Below are positions 1-8,191 of a stretch of DNA of 64,000 bases, piece by piece. The translations under genes and the position numbers were made by a program. The DNA lies in the NCBI RefSeq assembly GCF_965228805.1, contig NZ_CBDDIE010000003.1, forward strand, positions 806,001 through 870,000, read 5' to 3'. Below the pieces are notes generated by a model, which saw only the letters and a program-made list of their open reading frames with translations, was not told the origin of the DNA and made no database searches. Source of the DNA: JASBTN01 sp965228805. GTDB lineage: Bacteria > Pseudomonadota > Alphaproteobacteria > Rhodobacterales > Rhodobacteraceae. Position 1 is the stretch's first letter; each line of letters begins with the position of its first letter.

Positions 1-1
1 G

Positions 2-721
2 GTCGGGCGTGCGGCCGAGATCCTGCAACTGGGCGACTACATGAAACGCAAGCCCAAGGCCCTGTCTGGTGGGCAACGCCAGCGTGTCGCCATCGGCCGT
101 GCGATTACCCGCGGGCCGGAGGTGTTTCTGTTTGACGAGCCGCTGTCCAACCTCGACGCCGAGCTGCGCGTCGACATGCGGGTCGAGATCGCGCGCCTGC
201 ACAAGGAAATCGACGCGACGATGATCTATGTCACCCATGATCAGGTCGAGGCGATGACCCTGGCCGACAAGATCGTGGTGCTGCGCGCGGGGCGGATCGA
301 ACAGGTCGGCAGCCCGATGCAGCTGTATCAGGATCCGGACAACCGGTTCGTGGCCGGGTTCATCGGCTCGCCTTCCATGAATTTCGTGAATGGCACGGTG
401 GCGGGCGGCACGGTCATGCTGCCAGCGCTGGACGGCAAAGAGATCACGCCCTCGGTCGCCCTGCCCGATGGTCCCGTCACCGTCGGCCTGCGCCCGCAGA
501 ACCTTGTGCTGATGGCTGATCCCAGCGCGACGGTGGAGGTCGATATCTCGGAACGGTTGGGCGGGGTGGCCTATGATTACCTGACCACGCCGACCGGCGA
601 GAAGATCGTGGTCGAGACCAAGGGCGACGAGGTTCAGCCCGCAGGCACCAAGGTCAGCATTGACTTCGACCCTAAAACAGCCATGTTCTTCGACCCCGAG
701 ACCGAGGCGCGTTTGCGCTAA
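2..721 (+). CDS. ABC transporter ATP-binding protein, UgpC/GlpT type (5' end outside window)
   Basis: This is the ATPase subunit of a carbohydrate/polyol-type ABC importer and would power uptake across the inner membrane. The frame is open from base 2, so the N-terminus with the Walker A motif lies outside the window. Visible parts are the LSGGQRQR signature, Walker B (FLFDEPLSNLD), the H-loop (YVTHDQVEAMTLAD) and a C-terminal OB-fold (TOBE) region typical of the UgpC/MalK group (GLRPQNL). It lies 27 bases upstream of glpD and shares its strand, so glycerol or glycerol-3-phosphate is the likely substrate. That substrate is inferred from context. The family call is secure. Confidence 0.9.
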   Translation, partial: VGRAAEILQLGDYMKRKPKALSGGQRQRVAIGRAITRGPEVFLFDEPLSNLDAELRVDMRVEIARLHKEIDATMIYVTHDQVEAMTLADKIVVLRAGRIEQVGSPMQLYQDPDNRFVAGFIGSPSMNFVNGTVAGGTVMLPALDGKEITPSVALPDGPVTVGLRPQNLVLMADPSATVEVDISERLGGVAYDYLTTPTGEKIVVETKGDEVQPAGTKVSIDFDPKTAMFFDPETEARLR

Positions 722-748
722 CGCGCCAACATTCGAAGGGACAGCTTC

Positions 749-2221
749 ATGAGCGAGAAAACCGTCGACCTGTTCATCATCGGAGGCGGGGTGAACGGCT
801 GCGGCATTGCCCGCGATGCGGCCGGGCGGGGCCTGTCCGTGACCCTGGCCGAGATGGGCGATCTGGCGCAGGCGACCAGCTCGGCCTCGTCGAAACTGTT
901 TCACGGCGGGTTGCGGTATCTCGAACATTACGAGTTCAACCTGGTGCGCAAGGCGTTGAAGGAACGCGAGGTGCTGCTGGAGGCGATGCCGCATATCAGC
1001 TGGCCGATGCGTTTCGTACTGCCCTATCACAAGGGGTTGCGCCCCAGCTGGCTGATCCGCATGGGCCTGTTCATGTATGACCACCTGGGCGGGCGCAAGA
1101 TCCTGCCCGCCACCCGTGACCTGGACCTGCGCAGCCATCCGACGGGCAGGGTGTTGAAGGACAGCTTTGTCAAAGGCTTCGAGTACTCGGATTGTTGGGT
1201 ACAGGACGCGCGGCTTGTGGTGCTGAACGCGGTGGATGCCGAACGGCGCGGCGCGACCATCCTGACCCGCACCAAGGTTGTGGGCGCAACTCGCCATGCC
1301 GAGTATTGGGAGGTGCAGGTGGAGGGGCCGAACGGGGCCGAGACCCACCGCGCCAAGGTGCTGGTGAACGCGGGCGGGCCCTGGATTGCCGATGTGATCA
1401 CCGGCACGCTTGGGCTGAACTCGCGCGACGGCATACGGCTGGTGCGCGGGTCGCATATCGTCACGCGCAGGCTCTTCGACCACGACCAGCCCTATATCCT
1501 GCAAAGCGCGGACAATCGTATCGTCTTTGCCATCCCCTATGAGGGGGATTTCACCCTTATCGGCACCACGGATGTGGATCACGGGGACGATCCGGGCAGG
1601 GCGGACTGCACGGACGAAGAAGCGCAGTACCTTTGTGACCTTGTGTCCGAATACCTGGCCGAACCCGTCACGATGGAGGATATCGTCTGGCGGTTTGCCG
1701 GGGTCCGGCCACTCTATGATGACGGGGCCAGCTCGGCCACCCAGGCGACGCGGGACTATGTGCTTTCGCTCAATGAAGACGCTGCACCGCTTCTGAACAT
1801 CTTCGGCGGCAAGATCACCACCTATCGCAAACTCGCCGAGGCGGCGATGGGCAAGCTGGGTTACACCAACAACTGGACCGCGGGCGTGCCCCTGCCCGGC
1901 GGCGACTTTGCCTGGGACGGCGGCCCGGCGCTGGCGGCCAGCCTGCGCAAGGACCATGCCTTCCTGACCGAGGCCTGGGCCGACCGGCTGGTACACACCT
2001 ATGGCACCTGCGCGCACCAACTGCTGGCTGGGGCACACGACGCCGCCGACCTGGGGCAGGATTTCGGCGGCACGCTGACCGAGGCCGAACTGACCTACCT
2101 GCGCGACGAGGAATATGCGCGTACGGGTGAGGATGTGCTCTGGCGGCGCACGAAACTGGGGCTTAGGCTGAACCCCGACCAGCGCGCGGCGGTCAGCGCC
2201 TGGATGGAGGAGAACACATGA
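749..2221 (+). CDS. glpD: Glycerol-3-phosphate dehydrogenase, FAD-dependent
   Basis: The enzyme oxidises sn-glycerol-3-phosphate to dihydroxyacetone phosphate at the inner membrane and passes electrons to quinone. The 490-residue protein has the usual family length. It opens with a dinucleotide-binding motif (IIGGGVNGCGIARDAAGRG, about residues 10-28) and carries the family segments SSKLFHGGLRYLE and NIFGGKITTYRKLAE. A ribosome-binding site (AAGGGA) precedes the ATG. Its end overlaps the glpK start by 4 bases (ATGA), so the two are translationally coupled. With the upstream ABC ATPase this forms a glycerol catabolic operon. Confidence 0.95.
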   Translation: MSEKTVDLFIIGGGVNGCGIARDAAGRGLSVTLAEMGDLAQATSSASSKLFHGGLRYLEHYEFNLVRKALKEREVLLEAMPHISWPMRFVLPYHKGLRPSWLIRMGLFMYDHLGGRKILPATRDLDLRSHPTGRVLKDSFVKGFEYSDCWVQDARLVVLNAVDAERRGATILTRTKVVGATRHAEYWEVQVEGPNGAETHRAKVLVNAGGPWIADVITGTLGLNSRDGIRLVRGSHIVTRRLFDHDQPYILQSADNRIVFAIPYEGDFTLIGTTDVDHGDDPGRADCTDEEAQYLCDLVSEYLAEPVTMEDIVWRFAGVRPLYDDGASSATQATRDYVLSLNEDAAPLLNIFGGKITTYRKLAEAAMGKLGYTNNWTAGVPLPGGDFAWDGGPALAASLRKDHAFLTEAWADRLVHTYGTCAHQLLAGAHDAADLGQDFGGTLTEAELTYLRDEEYARTGEDVLWRRTKLGLRLNPDQRAAVSAWMEENT

Positions 2222-3678
2222 CCCATATCCTTGCCATTGACCAGGGCACCACGTCTTCGCGCGCCATCGTCTTTGACGCAGGCATGCGTCCCGTCGCCAC
2301 GGCCCAGCAGGAATTTACCCAGCATTTCCCAGCCTCCGGTTGGGTCGAACATGATCCCGACGAAATCTGGGACACCACCCTTGCCACCATGCGTGAGGCC
2401 GCCCAGGGGCGCGACATTACCGCCATCGGCATCACCAACCAGCGCGAAACGACGCTGGTCTGGGACCGCGCCACTGGCAAGCCCGTGCACAACGCGATTG
2501 TCTGGCAGGACCGGCGCACGTCCGAGCTCTGCTCCGAGCTGAAGGCGGCCGGGCATGAGGCACTTGTCACCGCGCGCACCGGGCTGCTGCTGGACCCCTA
2601 TTTCTCGGCCACAAAACTGGCCTGGATCCTTGACAATGTGGAGGGGGTGCGGGCGCGGGCCGAGGCGGGCGAGCTGGCCTTCGGCACGGTCGACAGCTTC
2701 CTGATCTGGCGCCTGACCGGCGGGGCGGCCCATGTGACCGACGCGACCAATGCCGCGCGCACGATGCTCTATGACATCCACCGCGGGGAGTGGGACGAAG
2801 ATATCTGCGCGCTGCTGAACATCCCGATGGGGATGCTGCCCGAGGTGCGCGATTGCGCAGCGGATTTCGGCGTGACCGAGGTGCTGGGCGCCCCTGTGCC
2901 GATCCTGGGCGTCGCGGGTGACCAACAGGCCGCAACCATCGGTCAGGCCTGTTTCGCGCCCGGCATGATGAAATCCACCTACGGCACCGGATGTTTCGCG
3001 CTGATCAACACGGGCGAGACCCCGGTGACCTCGACCAACCGGCTGCTGACCACGATTGCCTATCAGCTCGATGGCAAGACCACCTACGCGCTGGAAGGCT
3101 CGATCTTCATCGCCGGGGCCGTGGTGCAATGGCTGCGCGACGGGTTGGGGATCATCGAGGATGCCGCCCAGACCGGCGCCATGGCTGCGGAGGCGGAACC
3201 CGAGCTGACCCTGGTGCCCGCCTTCGTCGGCCTGGGCGCACCCTATTGGGATGCGGAATGTCGCGGCGCGATCTACGGGCTGACGCGCGGATCGGGCCCC
3301 AACGAGTTCGCCCGCGCGGCGCTGGAAAGCGTCGGGTTCCAGACCCTGGACCTGTTGGAGGCGATGCAGGGCGACATGGGGGCCGGTGACGGCGCGGCGC
3401 TGCGGGTCGATGGCGGCATGACCGCCTCGGACTGGACCATGCAGTTCCTGGCCGACATCACCGGCGCGACGGTGGACCGGCCGACTGTGTTGGAGACGAC
3501 GGCGCTTGGCGTGGCCTGGCTGGCCGGGATGCGCGCGGGCGTCTACCCGGATCAGGCAGGTTTCGCCGCGACCTGGGCGCTGGACCGGACCTTTACCCCC
3601 GCAATGGACAAACCCACCCGCGCAACCCGCGTGGCGACCTGGAAGGACGCGGTGAAGCGCACGCTTTCTGCGGGCTGA
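2218..3678 (+). CDS. glpK: Glycerol kinase
   Basis: The enzyme phosphorylates glycerol with ATP to sn-glycerol-3-phosphate, which GlpD then oxidises. At 486 residues it is slightly shorter than the roughly 500 typical of the family. It shows the FGGY-kinase N-terminal phosphate loop (DQGTTSSRAI), the substrate-binding segment ITNQRET followed by NAIVWQDRRT, the ATP-side motif STYGTGCF and the C-terminal LRVDGGMTASD. The start overlaps the glpD stop. I see no obvious terminator between its stop and the downstream regulator gene. Confidence 0.96.
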   Translation: MTHILAIDQGTTSSRAIVFDAGMRPVATAQQEFTQHFPASGWVEHDPDEIWDTTLATMREAAQGRDITAIGITNQRETTLVWDRATGKPVHNAIVWQDRRTSELCSELKAAGHEALVTARTGLLLDPYFSATKLAWILDNVEGVRARAEAGELAFGTVDSFLIWRLTGGAAHVTDATNAARTMLYDIHRGEWDEDICALLNIPMGMLPEVRDCAADFGVTEVLGAPVPILGVAGDQQAATIGQACFAPGMMKSTYGTGCFALINTGETPVTSTNRLLTTIAYQLDGKTTYALEGSIFIAGAVVQWLRDGLGIIEDAAQTGAMAAEAEPELTLVPAFVGLGAPYWDAECRGAIYGLTRGSGPNEFARAALESVGFQTLDLLEAMQGDMGAGDGAALRVDGGMTASDWTMQFLADITGATVDRPTVLETTALGVAWLAGMRAGVYPDQAGFAATWALDRTFTPAMDKPTRATRVATWKDAVKRTLSAG

Positions 3679-3796
3679 TCCCAGCTGACTTGCATTTCGC
3701 GCCAAAACGCCAACATGATGCGCCAGGACCCCGGCCAGGGCTGGCGCAACGCACTTCGCTTGCCCAGACTGGTGATCTCAACCACAGGAGGCCCCG

Positions 3797-4792
3797 ATGA
3801 GCGGCTCGCGTTTCAATGTCGCCAAGGATCACGGCAGGCTGATGTCCTTGGTGGGCACGGACCAGGCCAGCGTGCTGCGCCGTGCCGGCCTGCCTGCGGA
3901 CTTCTTCCTGAACGACAACCGGTCAATTGACGGTCACCAGTTCTTTGCCCTGTGGCAGGCGATGTTTGACGAGGCGGATCGCCCGGACCTGGCCCTTGAC
4001 CTGGGCGTTAAGTTTGCCCGCGGCCCGTTCATCTCGGCGCTGTTCGCCTTTTCCTGCAGCGCGACGATTGCCGCCGGGCTGGAGCGCCTGGGCCTGTTCA
4101 AACCGCTGCTCTGCCCGATGCGCTTTCGGATCACCCACACCGACGAGGTCATGACCCTGACCATCGTGCCGGAAACTCCGGACCTGAAGCTGCCGCAAAG
4201 CATGGCGGCGTTCGAGATGGTCTATTTCCTGGAATGCTGCCGGGTCTACACGGCTGAACATATCGTGCCGGTGTCCGTCGGCATCCCCCAGATGCAGGGG
4301 AACCAGGAAGAGGTGAACGGCTATTTTGGCGTGACAGCGCATGAGGCCGAGTTCCCGACCCTGACCCTGACCCGCGAGGATGCCTTTCGCCCGCTGATCA
4401 CCGAGAACCCGGCGCTCTGGGCGCAGTTCGAACCGGAGCTGAACCGTCAGTTGGCCGAGCAACAGGCAGGGGCGTCGCTGTCGACCCGCGTGCGCAACGC
4501 GCTGCTGGACATGCTTCCCGCAGGCCAAGCCAATGTGGATGCGGTTTGCGAACGGCTGATCATGTCGCGCCGGTCCCTCCAGCGGAAGCTGCAGGAGGAG
4601 GGCGAGAGCTTTCAGTCCGTGCTGGACGCCACCCGCGCCGACCTGTCGCTGCACTACCTGCGCCAGAGCGAAATGAGCGTGGAAGAGATCAGCTATCTGC
4701 TGGCCTATCGCGACCCGAACTCCTTTTACCGCGCCTTCCATGGCTGGACCGGCATGACCCCATCAGAGGCGCGCGGCAAGGCGATGCATTGA
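3797..4792 (+). CDS. AraC family transcriptional regulator
   Basis: This 331-residue protein has two parts. The N-terminal 200 or so residues match the 'arabinose-binding domain of AraC' class (OruR/ArgR-like). The C-terminal 100 residues form the AraC double helix-turn-helix, with recognisable segments MSRRSLQRKLQEEG and LAYRDPNSFYRAFHGWTGMTPSEAR. A strong AGGAGG site sits 6 bases before the ATG. It lies 118 bases after glpK and before an SDR gene. It could control either neighbour; the sequence does not decide which. Confidence 0.9.
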   Translation: MSGSRFNVAKDHGRLMSLVGTDQASVLRRAGLPADFFLNDNRSIDGHQFFALWQAMFDEADRPDLALDLGVKFARGPFISALFAFSCSATIAAGLERLGLFKPLLCPMRFRITHTDEVMTLTIVPETPDLKLPQSMAAFEMVYFLECCRVYTAEHIVPVSVGIPQMQGNQEEVNGYFGVTAHEAEFPTLTLTREDAFRPLITENPALWAQFEPELNRQLAEQQAGASLSTRVRNALLDMLPAGQANVDAVCERLIMSRRSLQRKLQEEGESFQSVLDATRADLSLHYLRQSEMSVEEISYLLAYRDPNSFYRAFHGWTGMTPSEARGKAMH

Positions 4793-4956
4793 GGGGCTAG
4801 AGACAACGCCCATCGGGCATCTGCGATAAAACTGTTTCCCGCAGCTCTCTGCAGGGAATCCATTGGCACCACACGCAAGCGCATTGGCGCGGTGTGCGAG
4901 TGAAATGACACAGCCCCCCCTCTATCTCTGTCTCAGACGAGCGCATGGAGAGAGAG

Positions 4957-5874
4957 ATGACCGACCATTGGACCCCCAACCTCATTCCCGACCTGACCGG
5001 GACCAACGCCGTCGTGACCGGCGCGACCAGCGGGCTGGGCAAACAGACCGCCCGTGTGCTGGCGCAAAAGGGCGCCGCGGTGATCCTGGCCGTGCGCAAC
5101 ACCGCCAAGGGCGAAACGGTCGCGAAGGAGCTACGCGATGAAAACCCCTCCGCGAACCTGACTGTCGAGGCGCTGGACCTGGCCGACCTCGCCTCCGTGC
5201 AGGCTTTTGCCGAGCGCATGGAGGCCCTGCCGCGCCTCGACCTGCTGGTGAACAACGCAGGCGTGATGATCCCACCGTTTGGACGCACCAAGGACGGGTT
5301 CGAGCTGCAGGTCGGCACAAACCATCTGGGGCACTTCGCGCTGACCGGGCTGATGCTGCCGAAACTGCAAGCCACCAAGGGGTCGCGCCTGGTGGTGCTC
5401 GCCTCGATCGCGCACAAGTTCGGCAAGATCGACCTGGATGATCTGAATTGGGAAAGCCGTTCCTATAAGGGAAGCCGCGCCTATGCGGACAGCAAACAGG
5501 CGAACCTCTTGTTCATGACCGAACTGGTGCGCCGTCTGGACGGACAGGGCCCGCGCGTGACCGCTGCCCACCCGGGTTGGACCGCAACCGAGCTGCAACG
5601 CCACTCGGGCCCGACCGAATTCCTGAACCGGTTCTTCGCGCAAAGCGTCGAGATGGGCACCCAGCCCTCCCTGCGTGCGGCCTTTGATCCGGAGGCCCGG
5701 AACGGCGACTATTTCGGCCCGGCGAAACGGTTTGAAACCGTCGGCCCGCCGATGTCCGCACCGATCAAACCCACCGCTCGTGACCCGCAGACCGCCGCCC
5801 GGCTCTGGACCCTGTCCGAAGAACTGACCGGCGTCACCTATGACCTGAAACACTCGGCCGAACCGGCCGCCTGA
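4957..5874 (+). CDS. SDR family NAD(P)-dependent oxidoreductase
   Basis: A short-chain dehydrogenase/reductase. It has the cofactor motif TGATSGLGKQTA, the structural NNAG motif (LLVNNAGVM) and a catalytic Tyr/Lys pair in YADSKQANL, in the 'retinol dehydrogenase/WW-oxidoreductase-like' arrangement. The closest named set in my memory is the SDR group annotated as 'oxidoreductase' with an HPGW motif (AAHPGWTATEL). I start it at 4957, where GGAGAGAG gives proper spacing; an in-frame ATG at 4945 sits within that site. The substrate cannot be told from sequence. A second SDR follows 21 bases downstream, probably in one operon. Confidence 0.9.
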   Translation: MTDHWTPNLIPDLTGTNAVVTGATSGLGKQTARVLAQKGAAVILAVRNTAKGETVAKELRDENPSANLTVEALDLADLASVQAFAERMEALPRLDLLVNNAGVMIPPFGRTKDGFELQVGTNHLGHFALTGLMLPKLQATKGSRLVVLASIAHKFGKIDLDDLNWESRSYKGSRAYADSKQANLLFMTELVRRLDGQGPRVTAAHPGWTATELQRHSGPTEFLNRFFAQSVEMGTQPSLRAAFDPEARNGDYFGPAKRFETVGPPMSAPIKPTARDPQTAARLWTLSEELTGVTYDLKHSAEPAA

Positions 5875-5895
5875 CACCCCCGAAAGGACAAGACC

Positions 5896-6711
5896 ATGAC
5901 CAAGACCATTCTCATCACCGGCGCCTCCACCGGTATCGGCCGCGCCACCGCGGAACATTTCCAGGCCCAGGGCTGGAACGTCATCGCCACCATGCGCACG
6001 CCGGAAATCGGCGCGGAGCTGGCGCAGCTAGACAATGTGCTCGTGACCCGGCTCGACGTGCTGGACCAGCCGTCCATTGACGCCGCCGTGGCCGAGGGCA
6101 TTGCCCGCTTCGGCGCCATCGACGTGCTTCTGAACAACGCGGGCTACGGCGCCTATGGGCCGTTGGAGGCCTTCCCGATGGACGCGATCCAGCGCCAGTT
6201 CGACACCAATGTCACCGGGCTCCTGGCCGTGACCAAGGCGGTGCTGCCGCATATGCGGGCGGCGAAATCGGGCACGGTGATCAACATCAGCTCGATCGGC
6301 GGCAAGATGACCTTCCCGCTGGGTACGCTCTATCACGGCACGAAGTTCGCCGTCGAAGGCCTGTCGGAGGCGCTGCATTACGAGCTGGAAACGGTGGGGA
6401 TCGGCGTGAAGATCGTCGAACCGGGTATGATCCGGACCGATTTCGGCGGGCGCAGCTTCGATTTCCGCAATGACGAAAGCCTCGAAGAATACCAGCCTGC
6501 CGTGCAGGGGCTGATGGCCGCCTTTGACAGCCTGGGCGGCACAGCCTCCGCCCCCTCGGTCGTGGCCGAGGTGATCTGGCAGGCGGCCACCGATGGTACC
6601 GCCCAGCTGCGCTATACCGCCGGTGAGGATGCGGCCCAGTTCATGGCCCAGCGGGCCGCCCAGGACGACGCCACCTTCATTGGCGGCGTGAAGCAGATGC
6701 TGGGGCTGTAA
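5896..6711 (+). CDS. SDR family oxidoreductase
   Basis: A classical short-chain dehydrogenase of 271 residues. It shows TGASTGIGRATA at the N-terminus, LLNNAGYGAYGPLE, the catalytic Ser in NISSIGG and YHGTKFAVEGLSEAL carrying Tyr-x-x-x-Lys. An AAGGACA ribosome-binding site precedes the ATG. It follows another SDR gene by 21 bases and ends at a strong terminator, so the two SDRs probably form one transcription unit. The family assignment is firm; no substrate can be assigned. Confidence 0.92.
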   Translation: MTKTILITGASTGIGRATAEHFQAQGWNVIATMRTPEIGAELAQLDNVLVTRLDVLDQPSIDAAVAEGIARFGAIDVLLNNAGYGAYGPLEAFPMDAIQRQFDTNVTGLLAVTKAVLPHMRAAKSGTVINISSIGGKMTFPLGTLYHGTKFAVEGLSEALHYELETVGIGVKIVEPGMIRTDFGGRSFDFRNDESLEEYQPAVQGLMAAFDSLGGTASAPSVVAEVIWQAATDGTAQLRYTAGEDAAQFMAQRAAQDDATFIGGVKQMLGL

Positions 6712-6733
6712 ACCACCACTCACATGACCCAGC

Positions 6734-6768
6734 CGACCCCGCCTGATCGCGCCAGGCGGGGTCGTTTT
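6734..6768 (+). terminator. Rho-independent terminator after the SDR pair
   Basis: A 12-bp perfect stem (CGACCCCGCCTG at 6734-6745 pairing with 6753-6764) with a 7-base loop is followed by TTTT. It separates the SDR genes from the molybdo-flavoenzyme operon. Confidence 0.88.
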
Positions 6769-6851
6769 CATGATCGACATTTATACACGTTAAGATAGGC
6801 TCCCACTCTGTCGAGGATTCGCGCATAGCCGCCGCCAGCCAGGGAGACGAC

Positions 6852-7715
6852 ATGAACTACCACACACCCGCATCCTTTGCGGATGCGTCCCGCATTGCCG
6901 CCGAGGCGACCGGAACCACGCGGTTCCTGGCCGGGGGCACCGATGTCCTGGTGCAGCTGCGCGCCGATATCGTCACGCCGGACGACCTGATTGATATCAA
7001 GCACATCCCGGGCGTGAGAGAGATCACGCAGAACGCCGATGGATCGTGGACCCTGGGCGTTGCCGTTGCAGGCGCCGAGATGACCGAACATGCCGCGCTG
7101 ATGGGTGACTGGCCCGGTGTGGTCGAGGGCATGGACCTGATCGGATCCACGCAAGTTCAGGGCCGCGCCACGCTGGTGGGCAACCTGTGCAATGGCTCGC
7201 CTGCCGCCGATAGCGTGCCCGGCATGATTGCTGCAGGCGCCACCGTGACCGTTACCGGCCCCGAAGGCACGCGTGAGGTGGCCGTAGAGGACGTGCCGGT
7301 GGGTCCGGGCCGCACCTCGCTTGCCAAGGGTGAAGTGGTTTCCGCCGTGAACATTCCGGCTCGTGGTGAAAACGGTGGCGACGCCTATCTGCGCTTCATT
7401 CCGCGCACGGAAATGGATATCGCCGTGGTCGGCTGCGCGGTCAGCCTGCGCCGTGATGGCGATGTGATTACCGAGGCGCGCGTGTCCTTGGGCGCCGTGG
7501 CCCCGACCGCCCTGCTGGTCGAAGATGCTGCCAAGGCACTGATCGGCTCGACGCTGGACGAGGCCGCGCTCGACGCTCTGGCAGCCGCCGCCTCTGCCGC
7601 CTGCAACCCAATCGACGACAAACGCGGCACGATCGAGTTCCGCACCCATGTGGCCGGGGTCCTTGCCCAGCGCGCCGCCAAGATCGCTTACGCCCGCGCC
7701 GGAGGGGAAAAATGA
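6852..7715 (+). CDS. Molybdo-flavoenzyme FAD-binding medium subunit (CoxM/XdhB-like)
   Basis: The FAD subunit of a three-subunit molybdenum hydroxylase. It would move electrons from the iron-sulfur subunit to the outer acceptor. The 287-residue protein has the two flavin-pyrophosphate motifs of the family: AGGTD (in FLAGGTDVLVQLR) and TLVGNLCNGSPAAD. GGGAGACGAC before the ATG serves as ribosome-binding site. Its stop overlaps the next gene's start by 4 bases, and M-S-L order matches CO-dehydrogenase-type operons. The substrate is unknown; the large subunit lacks the signature of true CO dehydrogenase. Confidence 0.92.
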   Translation: MNYHTPASFADASRIAAEATGTTRFLAGGTDVLVQLRADIVTPDDLIDIKHIPGVREITQNADGSWTLGVAVAGAEMTEHAALMGDWPGVVEGMDLIGSTQVQGRATLVGNLCNGSPAADSVPGMIAAGATVTVTGPEGTREVAVEDVPVGPGRTSLAKGEVVSAVNIPARGENGGDAYLRFIPRTEMDIAVVGCAVSLRRDGDVITEARVSLGAVAPTALLVEDAAKALIGSTLDEAALDALAAAASAACNPIDDKRGTIEFRTHVAGVLAQRAAKIAYARAGGEK

Positions 7716-8191
7716 CCCGTACTCATGTCACCACAACCGTGAACGGCGACCAGGTCGATTTCCTGGCCGATCCGCGTGAAACGCTGCTCGACTGCCTGCG
7801 CGACAAGGTCGGTCTGACCGGTGCCAAGGAAGGCTGCGGCACCGGCGACTGCGGCGCCTGTTCTGTGCAGCTCGACGGCCGTCTGGTCTGTTCCTGCCTG
7901 GTGCTGGGGGTCGAGGCGCAGGGCCGTGAGGTCAAGACCATCGAGGGCATGGCCGAGGGCAACGACCTGCACCCGCTGCAGGCCAAGTTCATCGAACATG
8001 CCGCCCTGCAATGCGGCATCTGCACCCCGGGCATCCTGGTCGCGACCGAAGCGCTGTTGAAGAAGAACCCGGACCCAAGCGAGGAAGAGGTGCGTTACTG
8101 GCTGGCTGGCAACCTTTGCCGCTGCACGGGCTATGACAAGATCATTCGCGCGGTGCTGGACACCGCCAAGGACCTGCGGGAGGGCGCATGA
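7712..8191 (+). CDS. Molybdo-flavoenzyme [2Fe-2S] small subunit (CoxS-like)
   Basis: This 159-residue electron-transfer subunit holds two [2Fe-2S] clusters. The N-terminal plant-type ferredoxin cluster uses Cys42, Cys47, Cys50 and Cys62 (GCGTGDCGAC). The C-terminal all-helical cluster uses Cys101, Cys104, Cys136 and Cys138 (CGICTPG and LCRCTGY). All eight ligands are present. Overlaps of 4 bases with both neighbours show tight translational coupling in the operon. Confidence 0.95.
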   Translation: MTRTHVTTTVNGDQVDFLADPRETLLDCLRDKVGLTGAKEGCGTGDCGACSVQLDGRLVCSCLVLGVEAQGREVKTIEGMAEGNDLHPLQAKFIEHAALQCGICTPGILVATEALLKKNPDPSEEEVRYWLAGNLCRCTGYDKIIRAVLDTAKDLREGA